Below, piece after piece: positions 20,105-29,300 of a DNA stretch of 39,445 bases (its first letter is position 1; every line of letters begins with the position of its first letter). The position numbers and the translations under genes are program-made. A model generated the notes under the pieces. It was not told the origin of the DNA. It saw nothing but the letters and a program-made list of their open reading frames with translations, and did not search any database. The DNA comes from Thiobacillus sp. (GTDB lineage: Bacteria > Pseudomonadota > Gammaproteobacteria > Burkholderiales > Thiobacillaceae): NCBI GenBank assembly GCA_020724415.1, contig DYHB01000013.1:1-39445 (forward strand), written 5' to 3'.

Positions 20105-21055
20105 ATGTCCGCCCATTGGAAAGACAGTGTGTATTACCAGCGGGAAAAGCTGGCCAAGCTGCTCCATGATCCCTTGTCGACCCTGGCCCAGGGCTGTGCG
20201 CCGGCCTGGGGTGATCGGGAGGCCTTGAATCGGGTGTTGCAGGCGGGCTTTGACGGCATTCCCCACTGCACATATTTATATTGCGTGGATACGGATGCCC
20301 GGCAGATATCGGACAACTTCGGGCCCGATGGCCTGGTGCCGGGACATTTCGGGCGCGACCGGTCCCAGCGGCCCTACATGCGGGAGGCGGTGCCCATCTG
20401 GGGGTTCCTGTTGTCCGATGCCTACATCAGCCTGCAAAAGCAGCGTCCCTCCCTGACCGCCCTGCAGATCGTGCGCGGGGCGGATGCCCGGCCCCTGGGC
20501 TACCTGGGGGCGGATTTCGATCTGCGCAACCTGCCGGCAACCCCGGATCTGTACGAGGAGTCGGCCCAGTGGCGCCAGATCAAGGGAGATCCGGCCATCC
20601 GGGGCAACGTGTTCGCCCAATGCCGGGTGGAGAGCTACCTGGACCAGCACCTGGACCCGGCCCTGTCCATCATGGAAGAACTCCTGACCCAGCGCGGGGT
20701 GTTCCAGTGCCAGATCCACTTTTCCAGCAGTCAGGCCACCATTTGGACCCTGCAGGATCCCTTCCGTTACCGGATCCTGGACCAGGAAGCCCTCAGCGAC
20801 CCGGACATTTGCCTGGTGTATCCCTATCAGACCTATCCGGCCACGGCGGCCATGCCCATGGAGAATGTGGGACGGGTACTGGCGGCCTTGAAGGATCTGC
20901 GCATGGCGGACGAAAACATCTACCTGCGCATGTCCTCCATCAACATCTTCAATGGCATGGTCAGCCTGACCTTCTCCTGCGACGGGACCCACTACCTGAG
21001 CCATGAGGAGTTCCTGGGCAGCAGCGGTCCTTTCTGGCTCGGCGGCGCGTCCTGA
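20105..21055 (+). CDS. Soluble PDC/Cache-type sensor domain protein
   Basis: A 316-residue protein with no signal peptide or membrane segment from the ATG at 20105 (the frame is open to 20024). The N-terminal half resembles a PDC (Cache-like) sensor: FDGIPHCTYLYCVDTDARQISDN, FGRDRSQRPYMREA, SDAYISLQKQRPSLTALQIV and LGYLGADFDLRNLP. That is the typical ligand-pocket order with R-Y and D residues. The C-terminal half is a conserved but uncharacterised region. Such domains are usually extracytoplasmic, so a soluble version is unusual. It precedes a binding protein and a hybrid kinase on the same strand, with a gap of 78 bases, and may feed the same pathway. Confidence 0.7.
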   Translation: MSAHWKDSVYYQREKLAKLLHDPLSTLAQGCAPAWGDREALNRVLQAGFDGIPHCTYLYCVDTDARQISDNFGPDGLVPGHFGRDRSQRPYMREAVPIWGFLLSDAYISLQKQRPSLTALQIVRGADARPLGYLGADFDLRNLPATPDLYEESAQWRQIKGDPAIRGNVFAQCRVESYLDQHLDPALSIMEELLTQRGVFQCQIHFSSSQATIWTLQDPFRYRILDQEALSDPDICLVYPYQTYPATAAMPMENVGRVLAALKDLRMADENIYLRMSSINIFNGMVSLTFSCDGTHYLSHEEFLGSSGPFWLGGAS

Positions 21056-21133
21056 TCCGGCCTCAAGTTTTGCCGGGGCCTGCCGTTATGTGGATGTTGA
21101 TTGACAATTTCCCATCCTCCACCGAGTAGAGCC

Positions 21134-21904
21134 ATGCCCCTCCAGTCCCTGATGAACCGCTTGGCTAGCCTGTTCATGGCCCTGATCCTGGCCGGAGTGC
21201 CCACCGCCCAGGCGGCCTCCAATGAAATGCTGATCTATTGCGGCATCACCATGATCCGTCCCATGACCGAGATCGCCCGGGCCTTCGAACAGAAGGAAAA
21301 AGTCCGGATAACCCTGTCCCAGGGCGGCTCGGAGGACCTTTACCAAAGCCTGAAGCGCAGCCGGTTGGGCGATCTGTATCTGCCCGGCGAGCCCACCTAT
21401 CGCAGCAAGTACCTGGCCGAGGGTTTACTGGAGGATGTGGTCACCGTGGGGCACAACCAGTTGGCCATCATGGTGCGCAAGGGTAACCCCAAGGCCGTGA
21501 AGGGGGATGCCCGGGAACTGCTGCGCAAGGACCTGGCGGTGATCATCGGCAATGCCGAGTCCGGCAGCGTGGGCAAGGAATCCAGAGATGTCCTGGGCGC
21601 CCTGGGCATTTATGAGCAGGTGGTGGATGCCAGCGTGTTCCTGGCCTCGGATTCCAGAGGGTTGATGCATGCCATGAAGAACGGTGAGGCCGATGCCATC
21701 CTGAACTGGCGGGCGGTGGGCTTCTTCCCGGACAACGCCAAGGCCGTGGATGTGGTGGACCTGGACCCCAAACTGGCCAAGCCCCAGGCACTGCTGCTCA
21801 ATCTCCTGGCCTTCTCCAAGCAGAAGGAGATGGCCCGGCGCTTCATGAAGTTCGCCTCGGGCCCCAAGGGACGCGCCATATTCAAGCAATACGGTTTCCT
21901 GTAG
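21134..21904 (+). CDS. Periplasmic substrate-binding protein, ModA-like
   Basis: A 256-residue exported protein. Signal peptide: RLASLFMALILAGVPTAQA. The mature part follows the molybdate/sulfate-type binding fold (SBP_bac_11): LIYCGITMIRPMTEIARAFE, then SQGGSEDLYQSLKRSRLGDLYLPGE, NQLAIMVRKGNP and ADAILNWRAVGF, ending with FMKFASGPKGRAIFKQYGF. No ABC permease or ATPase gene is next to it. It is followed after 9 bases by a hybrid kinase with a periplasmic sensor domain, so it is probably a signal receptor rather than a transport protein. The anion it binds cannot be read from sequence. Confidence 0.85.
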   Translation: MPLQSLMNRLASLFMALILAGVPTAQAASNEMLIYCGITMIRPMTEIARAFEQKEKVRITLSQGGSEDLYQSLKRSRLGDLYLPGEPTYRSKYLAEGLLEDVVTVGHNQLAIMVRKGNPKAVKGDARELLRKDLAVIIGNAESGSVGKESRDVLGALGIYEQVVDASVFLASDSRGLMHAMKNGEADAILNWRAVGFFPDNAKAVDVVDLDPKLAKPQALLLNLLAFSKQKEMARRFMKFASGPKGRAIFKQYGFL

Positions 21905-21913
21905 TTCCCGGGG

Positions 21914-24346
21914 ATGACGTTCAGCCGATTCGTGGCATCCATTGTCCACTTCGTCCGAGCCATGGGCGGAGGGGACCGGCAGGGACGGCGTTTCCTGGGC
22001 TTGATCGCGATCTTCCTGGCCAGTTTGGTCCTGGTGGTGGGCCTGAAGCAGTTCTTTTCCCACCTGTACGACGAACTGGGTGAGCAAAGCGCCAACGAGC
22101 GTGCCCGCCTGTTCATCGGCGAGCAGATCGTCAAGCACATCCTGGAGGTGGAAAAGCACACCTACCACATGGCCACCCTGAACAATCACCATGCCCAGGC
22201 CAAGGCGGAACGGGACATCCTCTTCCATCTGACGGCCTTGAGGGATGACCTGACGGTGCTGGAACGGGGCGGGGCGGTGCGACAGGTTGCCTCGCTGAAC
22301 ATGGACGGGCTGGAAGAAATGGTGCGCCAGGTCCATTACCAGCCCGACCAGGCGCGGGATGGCTATGTGCTCGAGTTGATCGAGCTGATTCCCCAACTGG
22401 ACCTGATCGAGGGCAAGACGGCCGACCTGCGTCGCCTGCTGGAGCGTCGGGCGGAAACCCGTTCCCGGGAGGACCGGGCCGGCTACTACGCCGTGGAACA
22501 GGAAATCGGCCTTTTCCTGAAGCACATGCCGCCCGTGTTCCACCGCCTGAACGAAAATGCCAACCGCTTGTTCTATGACAGCAACAATCGGCTCAATGCC
22601 CTGGAGGCGGAGCTGGCCGACCAGCGTTCCAGGTTCAAGCATGCCGAATGGCTGCTGATCATGCTCATCATCATGGTGGCCTCCCTGTCTGGGCTGTTCT
22701 TCGTGCGCCAGATCAGCCAGGCCAACCGCAAGATGGCCGCTGCCCTGGAAGAGATGCGCCAGGCCAAGGAACAGGCGGAGCGGGCCAGCCGGGCCAAGTC
22801 CGAGTTCGTCTCCCGCATGAGCCATGAGTTGCGCACCCCCATGAATGCCATCCTGGGCTTTGCCCAATTGCTGGAAGATGAAAAAGGCCTGACCCCCGAG
22901 CATCAGGACTATGTCCGCGAGATCAACCAGGCCGGCAACCACCTGCTGGGGCTGATCAACCAGGTACTGGACCTGGCCAAGATCGAAGCCGAGAAAATGA
23001 CCCTGGAAAACATCGAGTTCGATCTGCTCCTGATCCTGGAGGAGGTGGCCGGCCTGGTGTCGGAGCGGGCAGCGCGCAAGGGCCTGCAGCTCCGTTTCTT
23101 TGCCTCGCCGGATCTGCCGTCCCGGGTGGTGGGCGATCCGACCCGCCTGCGCCAGGTGCTCATCAACCTGGTGGGCAATGCGGAGAAATTCACCCAGCAG
23201 GGCAGCATCGAAATCCGGGTCGAACGCCTGTTCGTCAACGCCGAACCGGATCATCCCGATCGCATCAAGTTCAGCGTCCAGGACACGGGTATCGGCATGG
23301 ACCCGGCCACTCTGGCCAGGCTGTTCACGCCGTTCTCCCAGGCGGATGAATCCATGACCCGGCGCTTCGGCGGGACTGGCCTGGGCCTGACCATTTCCCA
23401 GGATCTGATCCAGGCCATGGGCGGCGAGATCAAGGTAGAGAGTCAATTGGGGCAGGGCACCCGATTCTGGTTCACCCTGCCGACCCGGGCCGTGCCGGGG
23501 GCACCGGCAAGACCGGTGCCCTTGTCCGGGTATCAGGCTTACCTGGCCTGTACGGAGCCCCACCAGGTGGAAGTGCTGACCGCGTATCTGCAAGCCCTGG
23601 GCGCCCAAGTGCGCGGGGCCGGACCGGGCCTGCTGCCCCCTGGCTCAGGGGAGGATCAGTACCTGGCCGCACCCGACCCCGGTCCCTGGCTGCTGGTCGG
23701 ACGGGGAGAATGCCTGGACGCCCTGCTGGGGACGCTCCAGAGTCCGCCTGGACTGGCAGCGCCACTTCTGATCCAGCTGGCCGGTCCAGGCCCCCACGAT
23801 GCCCCCCCGCCTGGCCGGGTCTTGTTGACGGAGCCCGTCACCTACAGCCGCCTATTGGCCGTGGTGGAGTCCTTGCTGGTGCATCCCGGGGCGGATTCCC
23901 CGGTCTCCCGTGCCAAGGTTCCGGCCATGGAGCCGGCACCCAGGTCTTCGTCGCCATGCCTGTTGCTGGTGGAGGACAATCCCATCAACCAGTTGGTGGC
24001 CCGGCGCATGCTGGAAAAACATGGCCTTGCCTGCCAGGTGGCCGCCAATGGGGCGGAAGCGGTGAGGCTGGCCCGGGACACCGCCTATGACCTGATCTTC
24101 ATGGATATGGAAATGCCTGAAATGGGGGGCCTGGAAGCGACGGAGACGATTCGTCGGGAAGAACTGGCCCAGGCACGCAACAGAGCGCCCATCATCGCCA
24201 TGACCGCCAATGCCATGAACGAGGATCGGGCCCGGTGCCTGGCGGCGGGCATGGATGACCACCTGCCCAAGCCTCTGGACGCCGCCGCCCTGGCCGCCAT
24301 CCTGGTCCGGTGGCTGCAATGGCCGGAGCGAAGCACGGGCGCCTGA
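21914..24346 (+). CDS. Hybrid histidine kinase with helical periplasmic sensor
   Basis: An 810-residue membrane kinase. TM1 is about 28-46; a long, all-helical periplasmic domain (about 47-243) resembles four-helix-bundle/TorS-like sensors; TM2 is about 245-265. A coiled coil leads into HisKA with H304 in SHELRTPMN. The ATPase domain carries [16 protein letters not shown] and GGTGLGLTI. Residues about 535-670 look like a receiver that lost its motifs: no phospho-Asp and many Pro/Gly. The C-terminal receiver (about 683-805) is intact, with [11 protein letters not shown], phospho-acceptor Asp in IFMDMEMP and Lys in PKPLD. It lies 9 bases after the ModA-like gene, so the two probably form a binding-protein/kinase sensory pair (inference, by analogy with LuxP-LuxQ and TorT-TorS). 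No cognate output gene is adjacent. Confidence 0.88.
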   Translation: MTFSRFVASIVHFVRAMGGGDRQGRRFLGLIAIFLASLVLVVGLKQFFSHLYDELGEQSANERARLFIGEQIVKHILEVEKHTYHMATLNNHHAQAKAERDILFHLTALRDDLTVLERGGAVRQVASLNMDGLEEMVRQVHYQPDQARDGYVLELIELIPQLDLIEGKTADLRRLLERRAETRSREDRAGYYAVEQEIGLFLKHMPPVFHRLNENANRLFYDSNNRLNALEAELADQRSRFKHAEWLLIMLIIMVASLSGLFFVRQISQANRKMAAALEEMRQAKEQAERASRAKSEFVSRMSHELRTPMNAILGFAQLLEDEKGLTPEHQDYVREINQAGNHLLGLINQVLDLAKIEAEKMTLENIEFDLLLILEEVAGLVSERAARKGLQLRFFASPDLPSRVVGDPTRLRQVLINLVGNAEKFTQQGSIEIRVERLFVNAEPDHPDRIKFSVQDTGIGMDPATLARLFTPFSQADESMTRRFGGTGLGLTISQDLIQAMGGEIKVESQLGQGTRFWFTLPTRAVPGAPARPVPLSGYQAYLACTEPHQVEVLTAYLQALGAQVRGAGPGLLPPGSGEDQYLAAPDPGPWLLVGRGECLDALLGTLQSPPGLAAPLLIQLAGPGPHDAPPPGRVLLTEPVTYSRLLAVVESLLVHPGADSPVSRAKVPAMEPAPRSSSPCLLLVEDNPINQLVARRMLEKHGLACQVAANGAEAVRLARDTAYDLIFMDMEMPEMGGLEATETIRREELAQARNRAPIIAMTANAMNEDRARCLAAGMDDHLPKPLDAAALAAILVRWLQWPERSTGA

Positions 24347-24575
24347 TCCCCGGCATCAACTGGGGCGATCATCCTCCATTCCGGCAGCATCTGCTTGATC
24401 CTGCCGCGAACCCCTGGCCAATGATGCCAGCAGATTCAAATCCGGTCCGATGGGCTGGGTCCGGGGTGTGCACCGGCGGTGGCTGAAGGTCCGTCCAGCG
24501 CCAGGAAGGCTTCCAGCAGCGGTCTACGTGATTCCCATGGGGCCTGCGGCAGGCTCCTAGCCCGATTCCGGAACG

Positions 24576-24600
24576 AAAAAAATGGCCCCGCGAGGGGCCA
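24576..24600 (-). terminator. Rho-independent terminator of the cytochrome gene
   Basis: On the minus strand TGGCCCC and GGGGCCA form a 7-bp stem with a 4-base loop, directly followed by seven T. It sits 25 bases after the stop of the four-heme cytochrome gene. The rest of the gap to the upstream kinase (24347-24575) shows no recognisable feature. Confidence 0.9.
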
Positions 24601-24625
24601 TGAATGATGGCGCAGGAATCCGGGT

Positions 24626-25768
24626 TCAGCGCGGTGCCATGTTGGCGTAGTAATCCGCAATGACGCTGATGTCGGCATCGGTCAGGGGCATGCCCATGGC
24701 GTGCATGGCAGACTGCTCCCGCTTGCCGTCCCGGTAGGCTTTCAGGGCGTACTCGATGTAGGCCGCTTGTTGTCCTTCGATGACGGGTACGACCATGGCC
24801 GGATTGTCGTTCTTGGCGCTGTGACACTTGTCGCAGCGGTCAGCCCAGTCCTTGGCGCTCATGACCTTGGCCGCCACATCGGCATTGGGCGGCTGGACGG
24901 CGTAGAAGGCCGCCACATGCTGGATATCCTGATCCTTCATCCCCGCGACCATGGATTTCATGACCGCGTTGTCCCGGCTGCCGTCGGCATAGGCCTTGAT
25001 GGCCTTGACCAGATAGGCATAGTCCTGGCCCGCCAGGTTGGGATAGTCGGGATTGCTGGAGTGACCCTTGCCGCCGTGGCAGGCCCCACATTTGCCTGAC
25101 AGGGGTTCCCCGGCAACCGGATCACCGCCCGTGGGCTGGCCACGCCCCTGGGCAGTCTGGCTGCTGTAGTAATTGGCCAGGGCTTCCATGGCCGGGGTGT
25201 CGAGCCGTGCCACCTGGCCGGCCATGCTGGCATCCTTTCGGGTTCCGGACTTGTAGGCCTGCAGGCTGGCCAGGAGATAGGGCGCGTGCTGGCCGGCCAA
25301 GGTCGGATAGCCCGCCATGGTGGCGTTGCCGTCGACGCCATGGCAGGCAGTGCAGGTGGCGGCGGTCTGCTGGATCTTGCTTGCCGCTTCCGCTGCGCTT
25401 GCCGCACCGGCGGGCACGATGCGCGGCAGGCCGGCGTAATAGGCAGCGATGTCTGCCAGTTCCTTGCCGGTCAGTTCCTTGCCCAACTGCTGCAGGGCAG
25501 CGTGGGCCCGCTTGCCGTTGATGTATTCCTGCATGGCATGTTCCATGTAGGCCGCTTTCTGCCCGGCCAGATGGGGGATGTCCCCCGTGCTGCCACGACC
25601 GTCGAGGCCATGGCAACTGGCGCATTTCGCTTCTGCCAGCACTTTTCCGGCAGCGCTGTCACCCTGGGCATCGGGAGCGGCGGCTTCGGTCTGGGCCTGG
25701 TCAGGTGCCTTGGAGCAGGCGCCCAGGGCCAATGCGAGCAGGAGTGCGGAAAGGGAGAGTCGAGTCAT
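24626..25768 (-). CDS. Four-heme cytochrome c lipoprotein (duplicated c4-like)
   Basis: A 380-residue c-type cytochrome with four CxxCH heme sites: C49-H53, C139-H143, C227-H231 and C312-H316. Each site lies in a domain with the class I cytochrome/c4 pattern (PxLAGQ after the heme site and a distal Met region). Two copies of a two-domain c4 unit best explain the layout. The N-terminus LLALALGACSKAPD is a lipoprotein signal with the lipid Cys at 18, so it should be membrane-anchored in the periplasm. The ATG at 25768 is preferred (GGAA upstream); 25780 is possible. A likely role is electron transfer to a terminal oxidase or reductase. Standard c4 has only two hemes. Confidence 0.87.
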   Translation of the reverse strand: MTRLSLSALLLALALGACSKAPDQAQTEAAAPDAQGDSAAGKVLAEAKCASCHGLDGRGSTGDIPHLAGQKAAYMEHAMQEYINGKRAHAALQQLGKELTGKELADIAAYYAGLPRIVPAGAASAAEAASKIQQTAATCTACHGVDGNATMAGYPTLAGQHAPYLLASLQAYKSGTRKDASMAGQVARLDTPAMEALANYYSSQTAQGRGQPTGGDPVAGEPLSGKCGACHGGKGHSSNPDYPNLAGQDYAYLVKAIKAYADGSRDNAVMKSMVAGMKDQDIQHVAAFYAVQPPNADVAAKVMSAKDWADRCDKCHSAKNDNPAMVVPVIEGQQAAYIEYALKAYRDGKREQSAMHAMGMPLTDADISVIADYYANMAPR

Positions 25769-26309
25769 GATGAGTTCCATAGTCAAGTCAAACAAATGGG
25801 CATTCCATGGCTTGCCTGGCCTCATCCGGGCAAGCCGGCCCAGCCGGCGGTAAAACTGCGTGCACATGCCTCGGGAACGACCAAGGCTGCCCACTGGCAA
25901 AACATATGGCTACGGTGGGTATCCAGGGGAGATCTGGCCGGCACTGCCATGGCATGGACTTGATTTCCATGCCATGGCAGTGCCGACACCGGCTCCCCTT
26001 GCCGCATGTATCCATGGGTCGGTTATCGGCGTTGCCATTCCTTTCTTTAGGGGTATTTCAGATTTTTCTAATTTAGTGGCCGGACCAGGGAGCGCCAAGG
26101 CGTGTTTTGGGCGATGCCCCATGGCAATCAATGGGTATGGCACCTTTGGTAGATAAAATATATTCATCTTCATCCGCTGACTGCCGTTAAACGAGGCATC
26201 TGGTCCGGCTGGATACTGGCCAATCGGCACTCTGGGCCGGACCGACGCACTGGCCACGGGCCAGCATGACACCCATCCGCATTGCCGGATACCGATAGAG
26301 AGGTGGTCA
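25769..26309. other. Long intergenic region between divergent cytochrome and GGDEF-EAL genes
   Basis: This gap of 541 bases has no convincing coding sequence. It holds the large inverted repeat at 25925-25999, an AT-rich stretch (26036-26080), three copies of a GCCGGACC-type octamer (about 26080, 26202-26209 inverted, 26236-26243), and the ribosome binding site AGAGAGG (26297-26303) of the TTG-started gene that follows. Many CCATGG sites occur. The promoters of both flanking genes must lie here, but I cannot place them with confidence. Confidence 0.5.
25925..25999. repeat. Large inverted repeat (20-bp perfect stem, extended arms)
   Basis: The arms 25939-25958 and 25966-25985 are perfect reverse complements around a 7-base centre. 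The symmetry continues after a mismatched stretch of several bases with AGGGGAG (25925-25931) and CTCCCCT (25993-25999) at equal distance from the centre. No T-run follows, so it is not a standard terminator. It may be an operator for a dimeric or tetrameric regulator, a cruciform site, or the remnant of a small mobile element. Confidence 0.9.
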
Positions 26310-29300
26310 TTGGGTGGATTAATCTGGTCTGATTTGCGCGGATCATGGCTTCGGCGCCTGGCTCAGGGGCTCCTGACGGGCACGTGGGTCATCCTGCTCC
26401 TGGTTCCCCAGGCGGCTGCGCACTCGGACCGCCATGCCGGGGCAGGGACCGAGGCCGCTGCGGCCGGACCGGTCCTGCGCATCGGTGTGCTCGCCTTTCG
26501 TCCCAATCCGGTGACCCTGGCTCGCTGGCAGCCTTTGGCCGACTACCTGGGCCATGCGATCCCAGGCCTTGTCTTCCGCATAGAGCCCTATCCGTATGCG
26601 GAGCTGGAGGCCGCCGTGGTCAACGGCAAGGTGGATTTCATCCTGACCCAACCGTCCCATTACATCGCCCTCAGTCATCGGGCCGGCCTTTCATCCCCCT
26701 TGGCCACCCTGGTCAACAGGGAAGGGCCGGTTTCCCTGGACCGGTTCGGAGGCGTCATCTTCACCACGGTGGATCGGGGAGACATCAACGCCCTGGCAGA
26801 CTTGCGTGGCCGTCGCATTGCCGTCAGTACGCGCAGTTCCCTGGGCAGCTACCAGATGCAGGCCTATGAACTGTCCAGGGCCGGGGTGGCCATGCCCCAG
26901 GATGTGCTGCTTCAGGAGACCGGGACGCCCCAGGACAAGGCCGTGAGCGATGTCCTGGCCGGGAAGGCGGATGCGGGCTTCGTGCGCACCGGTGTCCTGG
27001 AGGCCATGGCGCGGGAGGGCAAGGTGGACATCGCCCGGCTTAAGATCGTCAACCTACGTCGTGAAAGCGGATTTCCCTTCCTGCTTTCCACCCGCCTGTA
27101 TCCGGAGTGGCCGTTCGTGGCCATGCCGGTGAGTGATCCGGATATTTCGCGCCAGGTCATGGCCGCCTTGCTGTCCTTGCCCCACGACAGCGAGGCGGCC
27201 CGGGCCATGCAGATCCAGGGGTTTGCCATACCGGGCGACTACCGCCCCGTGGACGAATTGCTCAGGGAACTCCACCTGCCCCCCTTTGACCGCTTGCCGG
27301 ACCTGACCCTGGCGGACATCTGGCAACGACACCAAGGGGGGATTGCCGCGACGGCCCTGGCCGCCAGCCTCCTGCTCATCATGGCCATCCTGTTCCTGGT
27401 GCGGATGAACGGACGCCTGAGCCTGGAACGGGCCCGGGTGCGGGAAAGCGAGCAGCATTACCGCGTCCTGGCCAATTCCGGCTCGGTACTCATCTGGACC
27501 TCGGGTGTGGACATGCTGTGCGATTACTTCAATGAGGGCTGGCTGCGATTTACGGGCCGGACCCTGGCCCAGGAACTTGGACAGGGCTGGCTGGAGGGGG
27601 TCCACCCGGAAGACATGGATCGCTGCCTGGAGATTTATACCCGCGCCTTCGCGCAGCGGGAGTCCTTCACGATGGATTACCGACTGCGCCGGGCCGACGG
27701 CGAGTACCGCTGGATCACCGACGAGGGCGTGCCGCGCTATGACAGCCAGGGTGCGTTCGCAGGCTACATCGGCTATTGCATGGACATCAGTCAGCGCAAG
27801 GAGGCCGAGACGAACCTGCGCCTGGCGGCCAGCGTGTTCACCAGTGCCCATGAAGGCATCATGATCACCGATGTGGACGGGATCATCGTGGACATCAATC
27901 AGGCCTTCAGTCGCATCACCGGCTACGAGCGGAACGATGTTCTGGGCAAGACGCCGGCCATGCTGAAATCCGGCCGCCATGGCCCGGACTTCTATGCCGG
28001 GATGTGGCAGACCCTGGAACGGGAGGGGCATTGGCAGGGCGAGGTCTGGAACCGGCACCGGGATGGGGCCATCTATGCGGCCCTGCTGACAGTCAGTACG
28101 GTCTACGACGAGCAGGGCATCAAGCGCCATTATGTGTCGCTGTTCAGCGACATCACGGCCTTGAAGGAACACCAGCGGCAGCTTGAACTGATGGCCCACT
28201 ACGATGGCCTGACCGGGCTTCCCAACCGGATCTTGCTGGCCGACCGCCTGCATCAGGCCATGGTCCATGCCCGACGCCGCAACCAGTTGCTGGCGGTGGC
28301 TTACATCGACCTGGATGGTTTCAAGGTCATCAATGACACGCATGGCCATGAGGCCGGGGATCAACTCCTCATGACCATTGCCCGGCGCATGAAGAGTTGT
28401 CTGAGGGAAGGGGATACCATCGCCCGTCTGGGCGGGGATGAATTCGTCGCCGTGATCATCGACCTGGAAGACATGCAGTCCAGCCATCTGTTGTTGCAGC
28501 GGCTCCAGGCGGCCCTGGCCCTCCCTGTGCAGTTGGAGTCGGTCAGCCTGTCCGTTTCGGGCAGCATCGGCATCACCTATTACCCCCAGGCGGAGGAGGT
28601 GGATGCGGACCAGATGCTGCGCCAGGCCGACCAGGCCATGTACCAGGCCAAGCTGGCCGGCAAGAATCGCTATCATCTGTTCGATACGGAGCAGGACCGT
28701 CACGTGCGGGACCACCACGAGAGCGTCGAGCACATCCGCCAGGCCCTGGAACGTTCCGAACTGGTGCTCCACTACCAGCCCAAGGTCAATCTCCGCACCG
28801 GCCGCATCATCGGTGCAGAGGCCCTGATACGCTGGCAGCACCCGGTGCGGGGATTGTTGCCCCCGGGTCTGTTCCTGCCGGAAGTGGAAGGCCATGCCCT
28901 GGGCGTGGAGATCGGGGAGTGGGTCATGGAAACGGCCCTGACCCAGATGGAGGCCTGGCAGGCCCAGGGCCTGGACATCCCCGTGAGTGTGAACGTCTCC
29001 GCCCATCACCTGCAGCAGCCGAATTTCGTCAGCCGCCTCCAGAGCCTGGTGGCGGGCCATCCCGGCTTGAAGCCCTGGCACCTGGAACTGGAGGTCCTTG
29101 AGACCAGCGCCCTGGGGGACATCATGCATGTGTCCCAGGTCATCCAGGCATGCGCTGATCTGAGCGTGGGATTCGCCCTGGACGATTTCGGCACCGGCTA
29201 TGCGTCACTGACCTATCTGAAGCGCTTGCCGGTACAGATGCTCAAGGTGGACCAGAGCTTCGTCCGGGACATGCTGGATGATCCGGATGACATGGCCATC

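Noticed and set aside
25796-26272. Small ORFs on both strands around the inverted repeat
   Set aside because: They cross the palindrome, lack ribosome binding sites and have no coding-like composition.
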